Positions 59,498-64,000 of a stretch of 64,000 nt of DNA are shown in pieces (within the stretch, counting starts at the first letter, position 1; every line of letters begins with the position of its first letter). The position numbers and the translations under genes were made by a program. The stretch spans positions 1 to 64,000 of the forward strand of contig DAOQAK010000004.1 in the NCBI GenBank assembly GCA_035353855.1, given 5' to 3'. The DNA comes from Bacteroidales bacterium. GTDB taxonomy: Bacteria > Bacteroidota > Bacteroidia > Bacteroidales > CG2-30-32-10. The notes beneath the pieces were generated by a model that worked only from the letters and a program-made list of their open reading frames with translations, was not told the DNA's origin and searched no databases.

Positions 59498-60805
59498 ATG
59501 AATAAATTTAATAAAATATATAAAAGTTTTTTTATCATAGCTATGCTAACTATTTTTAGCAGTTGCGTTAAAAAAGATTTTGATGATGTTCCTTTAACTG
59601 TTCCTTCTGTTGATTTTACATCGAATTGCACAATTGCTAATTTAAAGCAATACTATGCCGACAACAATAATGGCGTACCTTTATTAATTTCAAATGATAC
59701 AATTATTGAAGGTGTAGTTACAGCCAATGATGAATCAGGAAATTTGTATAAAAAACTTTTTATACAAGATGGCACAGCAGGCCTTGAAATTGAACTCGAC
59801 AAAGCCGATACTTATACTGAATTCCGAATAGGACAAAAAGTTTTCATAAAATGTAAAGGTTTATATATTGGCGAATATGGCAGTAAAGTTCAGTTAGGAT
59901 ATATAAGTAATGGAGAAATGGGACGTATTCCTTTGGCATATATCAGTGAACATATTTTCCTTGATGGCATGCCGGGAACGGCTCCTGCAGCAGAACATAA
60001 GAGCATTGCATCTTTTACAAGCGCTGATTATGATAAACTTATTACAATGGATAGTGTTTATTTTGAAACCCCAGGTGTTGTATACGCAATCACCGGTGAT
60101 GAAAATATAACCGCCACAGAAAGAAAAATCGTTGATAAATCAGGAACTTCTTCCATCGCATTGCGCACAAGCAGTTATGCAAATTTTGCAGGATATAAAA
60201 CTCCCAAAGGTTACGGTTCAGTAACAGGTATCCTTGGTATTTATAATGGCACCTATCAATTTTATATTCGTGATACAAACGACGTAAAAGGGTTTGCAGG
60301 AAATTCTCCTGTTTATTTAGTTAATGAAAATTTTTCAACTGGCACATTAAATACTTTTACTGAATATAGTGTTATTGGTGATGGACAGCATTGGACTGCC
60401 AGTTCTTTTTCAGGTACTTATTTTGCAAAAATAAGTGGATATTCAAGCGGTTACTTTGCTAATGAAGACTGGTTAATTTCTCCTTCTGTTAATTTTGATA
60501 ATTACACTTCCGAGATATTAAATTTCTTTACCATGATGAATTATGGAAGCGCTGGTGATGGTTCACTCAAGGTATATTATTCCACCGATTATGTATCAGG
60601 AAATCCAAATCTTGCTACATGGATTGATATTACTTCCAGTTGTTCATTATCTACAGGTTCATGGACCAATGTATCTTCAGGAGATGTAGATGTTTCTGCA
60701 ATCACAGGAACCAATGTTCATCTTGCATTTAAATATACCTGCTCTACTTCTAATGTAGCTACATGGGAACTTGGTGGCATTACCATTAAAGGACTTACAA
60801 ACTAA
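59498..60805 (+). CDS. DUF5689 and choice-of-anchor J lipoprotein 2
   Basis: A 435-residue lipoprotein (lipobox to Cys23, IFSSC). The first ~250 residues are a DUF5689 domain close to that of the preceding gene (GVVTANDESGNLYKKLFIQD, VFIKCKGLYIGEYGSKVQLG). The C-terminal 165 residues are a jelly-roll of the choice-of-anchor J type (VNENFSTGTLNTFTEYS, NEDWLISPSVNFDNY, WELGGITIKGL) that probably binds glycans or another polymer. The duplication of DUF5689 suggests a two-component surface binding unit beside the receptor. A bidirectional terminator follows. Confidence 0.88.
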   Translation: MNKFNKIYKSFFIIAMLTIFSSCVKKDFDDVPLTVPSVDFTSNCTIANLKQYYADNNNGVPLLISNDTIIEGVVTANDESGNLYKKLFIQDGTAGLEIELDKADTYTEFRIGQKVFIKCKGLYIGEYGSKVQLGYISNGEMGRIPLAYISEHIFLDGMPGTAPAAEHKSIASFTSADYDKLITMDSVYFETPGVVYAITGDENITATERKIVDKSGTSSIALRTSSYANFAGYKTPKGYGSVTGILGIYNGTYQFYIRDTNDVKGFAGNSPVYLVNENFSTGTLNTFTEYSVIGDGQHWTASSFSGTYFAKISGYSSGYFANEDWLISPSVNFDNYTSEILNFFTMMNYGSAGDGSLKVYYSTDYVSGNPNLATWIDITSSCSLSTGSWTNVSSGDVDVSAITGTNVHLAFKYTCSTSNVATWELGGITIKGLTN

Positions 60806-60826
60806 ATTAAAATATTGGTAAAAAAT

Positions 60827-60860
60827 AAAAAAAGGTTTTCTGTTCGGAAAACCTTTTTTT
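60827..60860. terminator. Bidirectional terminator between DUF5689 gene and mfd
   Basis: AAAAAAAGGTTTTC pairs with GAAAACCTTTTTTT across a six-base loop; convergent genes end on both sides. Confidence 0.85.
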
Positions 60861-63800
60861 ATTTTTTAATTTCTTCTTCGTTCAATACTTCCCGCAATCT
60901 TACCAATGCATTAGTTACAGAAAGAATGTTTTCAAAAGTTAAAGTAAGTTTTTTATTCCCCTCTCTCATGCGACATGTACGCTGATTGGCCTGAACATAA
61001 TGAAGAATTTTTGTGAATATTTCTGTCTGGAAAAATGGAGAATCTTCATCGACAATAAAAAAGCCTGCCAGCTTACCACCTTTCATTACCAATTTTTCGA
61101 AACCTAATTTTTTAGCAACCCAGCGTAAACGGATGGTATTAAAAAGTTCTGAAGTCTGCACAGGTATTGGTCCAAAACGGTCAATCAGGTTTTCGTGAAA
61201 CTGTTGTAATACTTCTTCCGTTTCAATATTGTCAAGGTCTTTATAAAGTGATAAGCGTTCACGTGTACTACTCACATACGCATCAGGAATTAAAATTTCC
61301 AAATCGGTCTCAACCTGGCAATCCTTTACAAATTCTTTAACTACGGTATCTTTAAAGTATTCTTTGAATTCTGTTTCTTTCAATTCCTGAACAGCTTCAT
61401 CCAAAATTTTATGATACATCTCAAACCCTATTTCGGCAATAAAGCCGCTTTGCTCCGCCCCCAGCAGGTTTCCGGCTCCACGAATATCCAAATCGCGCAT
61501 AGCTATATTAAAGCCGCTTCCTAAATCGGAAAATTCTTCTATTGCACGTAAACGCTTTCGCGCTTCATCAGTAAGTACCGACATTGGCGGCGCCAGTAAA
61601 TAACAGAATGCTTTTTTATTTGTACGCCCTACCCTGCCACGCAACTGATGCAAATCGCTAAGTCCATAGTTTTGTGCATTATTAATAATTATAGTATTGG
61701 CATTGGAAATATCCAATCCCGATTCGATAATAGTAGTGGCAACAAGCACATCATAATTGCCTTCAATAAAATCGAGCATGATTTCTTCAAGCTTATGCCC
61801 TTCCAGCTGTCCGTGACCAATTCCAATTTTCACATCAGGGCAAATCCGCTGAATCATTCCGGCAACTTCCTGTATATTATTAACACGATTGTGAACAAAG
61901 AAAACCTGTCCGCCTCGCGAAATCTCGTAAACAATGGCATCGCGTATAACTTCTTCACGGAAAACATGAAGCTCGGTAATGATCGGATAACGGTTTGGCG
62001 GTGCTGTATTAATGATCGACAAATCGCGCGCACCCATCATCGAAAATTGCAAAGTACGTGGAATGGGCGTGGCTGTAAGCGTTAACGTGTCAACATTAAC
62101 TTTCATCTGTTTTAATTTTTCTTTTGCAGCCACTCCGAACTTTTGTTCTTCATCAATCACAAGTAAACCCAAATCTTTAAATTCAACATCCTTACTTACT
62201 AACCGATGTGTTCCAATAAGAATATCAATTTTTCCTTCCTTTAATTCTTTCAATGAATTTTTAATATCTTTCGATGATTTGAACCGATTGATATAATCAA
62301 CTTTACAGGGAAAATCTTTCAATCGTTCACTGAACGTTTTATAATGCTGCAAAGCAAGAATGGTTGTAGGCACCAGTACGGCTACTTGTTTACTGTCGGC
62401 AACTGATTTGAAAGCAGCGCGTATGGCAACTTCCGTTTTCCCAAAACCCACATCACCGCAAACAAGCCTATCCATGGGGCATTCAGCCTCCATATCTTTT
62501 TTTACATCATTGGTAGCTTTTAACTGGTCAGGAGTATCTTCATAAATAAATGAGGCTTCCAGTTCTGTTTGCATGTATGTATCAGGTGAGAATTGAAAAC
62601 CTTTTTCTTTCCTTCGCTCTGCATATAATTTTATCAGGTCTTTTGCAATATCCTTAACTCGCTGTTTTGTTTTTTTCTTAAGGTTGTTCCATGCATTTGA
62701 GCCCAGCCGGTTCATTGTTGGCTCAGTTCCATCCTTCCCGATAAATTTAGAAATGCGGTGAAGGCTGTGAATACTGACATACAGCAAATCATTATCTTTA
62801 TATACCAACCGAATAGCTTCCTGTTCTTTCCCGTTGACATCAATTTTTTCAAGCCCGTCATAACGCCCAATGCCATGATCGATGTGTGTTATATAATCCC
62901 CGGGTTTTAAATCATAAAGTTCTTTTAATGTTATTGATTCTTTTTTTGCGAACCTGTCTTTCAATCGATAACGATGGTATCGTTCAAAAATCTGGTGATC
63001 AGTGTAAACAATTATTTTTAAATCATGATCGATGAAGCCTTCATGCAGCGCAATATAAGAAGGAATAAATTCAATGCTGTTCTGTAAATTTTTACTTTTT
63101 GAAATATCATCAAAAATTGTTTCAATACGTTCAACCTGTTTCGGGTTATCGGATAAAATGAATTGCTTATATCCTTTATCTTTATTTTGCTGAATATCCT
63201 GTATGAGCAGTTCAAAATTCTTATTAAACGAAGGTTGAGGAGAAACAGCAAAATGAATATTTTCTGCTACACCTGAAAAATAATTTCCACCTAATTCAAT
63301 GATATTAAATTCAGAAATTTTTTCCAAAAAATCATTTCCCTTTACAAATAATTCATGGGGTTCAATATGCTTTATTTCCTTACCCAACAATTGAAATGCT
63401 TCGACAGCTTTTTCAAATTCATGTTCAATTTTTTCAGAAATAAATTTTATTTCATCAATCCAAATCACTGTATCTTTTGGAAGCAGGGAAATAAAACCAT
63501 CGCGCTTTTCAACCAAACTGCTATTCTGAATATCAGGAAGAATACTGATAGAATTTAGTTTGCTAATACTTAACTGCGATTCAGGATCAAATGTTCTTAA
63601 TGATTCAATAGTGTTTCCGGCAAATTCGATACGATAAGGAAGTTCGTTGGAATATGAGAATACATCAATGATTCCACCTCTTAATGTAAACTGCCCGGGT
63701 TCAGCAACAAAATCAACTCTCTCGAAATCATACTCTGCAAGAAATTCCATAACGAAATCAATATTCACCTGCTCGCCGGTACGAAGTTTAAAAGTATTTT

Positions 63801-64000
63801 TTGTCAGAAAAGATTTTGTTACAACTTTCTCTGCTAAAGCTTCAGGATAAGTAATGATCATATTTTTTTTTCGTCCTGAAGTGATGCGGTTAATTACTTC
63901 TGCCCGAAGCAACACATTGGCATTATCAGTATTTTCAAGCTCGTAAGCTTTACGATACGATGTAGGATAAAAAAGCACATGTTTTTTTTCGGCAGGTAAT
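60859..64000 (-). CDS. mfd: Transcription-repair coupling factor Mfd (N-terminus cut by window)
   Basis: Over 1,045 codons of Mfd, open to the window edge; the GTG at 63978 is internal (LPAEKKHVLFYPTSYRK precedes it). Present are the UvrB-homology part (FVAEPGQFTLRGGIIDVFS), the RNA-polymerase-interacting domain (LYDLKPGDYITHIDHGIGRYDGLE), and the translocase: Walker A CGDVGFGKTEVAIRAAF, DEEQ in LLVIDEEQKFGV, LTATPIPRTLQF and QLRGRVGR. The C-terminal D7 domain ends in VRLREVLNEEEIKK. It removes RNA polymerase stalled at DNA lesions and recruits UvrA. Confidence 0.96.
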   Translation of the reverse strand, partial: LPAEKKHVLFYPTSYRKAYELENTDNANVLLRAEVINRITSGRKKNMIITYPEALAEKVVTKSFLTKNTFKLRTGEQVNIDFVMEFLAEYDFERVDFVAEPGQFTLRGGIIDVFSYSNELPYRIEFAGNTIESLRTFDPESQLSISKLNSISILPDIQNSSLVEKRDGFISLLPKDTVIWIDEIKFISEKIEHEFEKAVEAFQLLGKEIKHIEPHELFVKGNDFLEKISEFNIIELGGNYFSGVAENIHFAVSPQPSFNKNFELLIQDIQQNKDKGYKQFILSDNPKQVERIETIFDDISKSKNLQNSIEFIPSYIALHEGFIDHDLKIIVYTDHQIFERYHRYRLKDRFAKKESITLKELYDLKPGDYITHIDHGIGRYDGLEKIDVNGKEQEAIRLVYKDNDLLYVSIHSLHRISKFIGKDGTEPTMNRLGSNAWNNLKKKTKQRVKDIAKDLIKLYAERRKEKGFQFSPDTYMQTELEASFIYEDTPDQLKATNDVKKDMEAECPMDRLVCGDVGFGKTEVAIRAAFKSVADSKQVAVLVPTTILALQHYKTFSERLKDFPCKVDYINRFKSSKDIKNSLKELKEGKIDILIGTHRLVSKDVEFKDLGLLVIDEEQKFGVAAKEKLKQMKVNVDTLTLTATPIPRTLQFSMMGARDLSIINTAPPNRYPIITELHVFREEVIRDAIVYEISRGGQVFFVHNRVNNIQEVAGMIQRICPDVKIGIGHGQLEGHKLEEIMLDFIEGNYDVLVATTIIESGLDISNANTIIINNAQNYGLSDLHQLRGRVGRTNKKAFCYLLAPPMSVLTDEARKRLRAIEEFSDLGSGFNIAMRDLDIRGAGNLLGAEQSGFIAEIGFEMYHKILDEAVQELKETEFKEYFKDTVVKEFVKDCQVETDLEILIPDAYVSSTRERLSLYKDLDNIETEEVLQQFHENLIDRFGPIPVQTSELFNTIRLRWVAKKLGFEKLVMKGGKLAGFFIVDEDSPFFQTEIFTKILHYVQANQRTCRMREGNKKLTLTFENILSVTNALVRLREVLNEEEIKK

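Noticed and set aside
1..64000. CRISPR array, tRNA or rRNA genes
   Set aside because: I found no regularly spaced direct repeats and no tRNA or rRNA signature on either strand by reading; a covariance search was not possible.

Overview
The window is an AT-rich chromosomal segment from a member of the Bacteroidota, probably a Bacteroidales- or Sphingobacteriia-like lineage. The evidence is a fused MurF-alanine racemase, type IX secretion (T9SS) C-terminal signals of type A and type B, a SusC-like TonB receptor beside DUF5689 lipoproteins, an S46 dipeptidyl-peptidase, a sigma-54 regulator-LptE-TPR-SecG operon, and TAnnTTTG-type -7 promoter boxes. MqnC indicates the futalosine route to menaquinone. 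I saw no rRNA, tRNA or CRISPR array.

Layout. 0.1-4.6 kb (minus): an ECF sigma factor, an overlapping anti-sigma factor, two head-GIN/DUF4097-like surface proteins and two small beta-barrel proteins form an envelope regulon. 5.1 kb: an orphan lipoprotein. 5.9-10.7 kb (minus): groES-groEL, then the regulator-lptE-TPR-secG operon. 10.9-18 kb: a secreted GH18/CUB protein, MutS2, dCMP deaminase and a biotin-domain-less carboxyltransferase. 18.3-29.5 kb (plus): a peptidase-rich stretch (M43, M49-like, three tandem M28, S46) interrupted by gpsA. 29.5-35.5 kb: an accessory region with a transposase remnant, an AT-rich lipoprotein, a RAYT transposase broken by one in-frame TGA, an OmpA-like lipoprotein-type protein and a two-gene restriction-modification system. 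35.5-49 kb: housekeeping genes (murF-alr, pdxA, leucyl aminopeptidase, mqnC, riboflavin synthase, lepA, a DPM1-like glycosyltransferase, a deoxyhypusine-synthase-like protein) plus a large type B T9SS cargo. 49-54.5 kb: a DUF5723-type outer-membrane protein, a T9SS cargo with OB-fold-like domain, and a truncated, frameshifted RHS tip followed by a TPR protein. 54.7-60.8 kb: a secreted endonuclease/exonuclease/phosphatase divergent from a TonB receptor and two DUF5689 lipoproteins. 60.9-64 kb: mfd, cut by the window end.

How it fits together. The lifestyle suggested is degradation of proteins, glycans and perhaps nucleic acids outside the cell or in the periplasm, with cargo exported by T9SS and products imported by TonB receptors. 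Mobile or repetitive DNA is concentrated at 12.8, 15.6, 21.5, 29.6-32.8 and 49.2 kb. A 102-bp double-hairpin repeat occurs twice in opposite orientation with one mismatch. No single locus is demonstrably a new system. The best candidates for follow-up are the RHS tip/TPR pair, the nuclease-TonB-DUF5689 locus, the ECF-controlled GIN operon and the repeat-bracketed islet.
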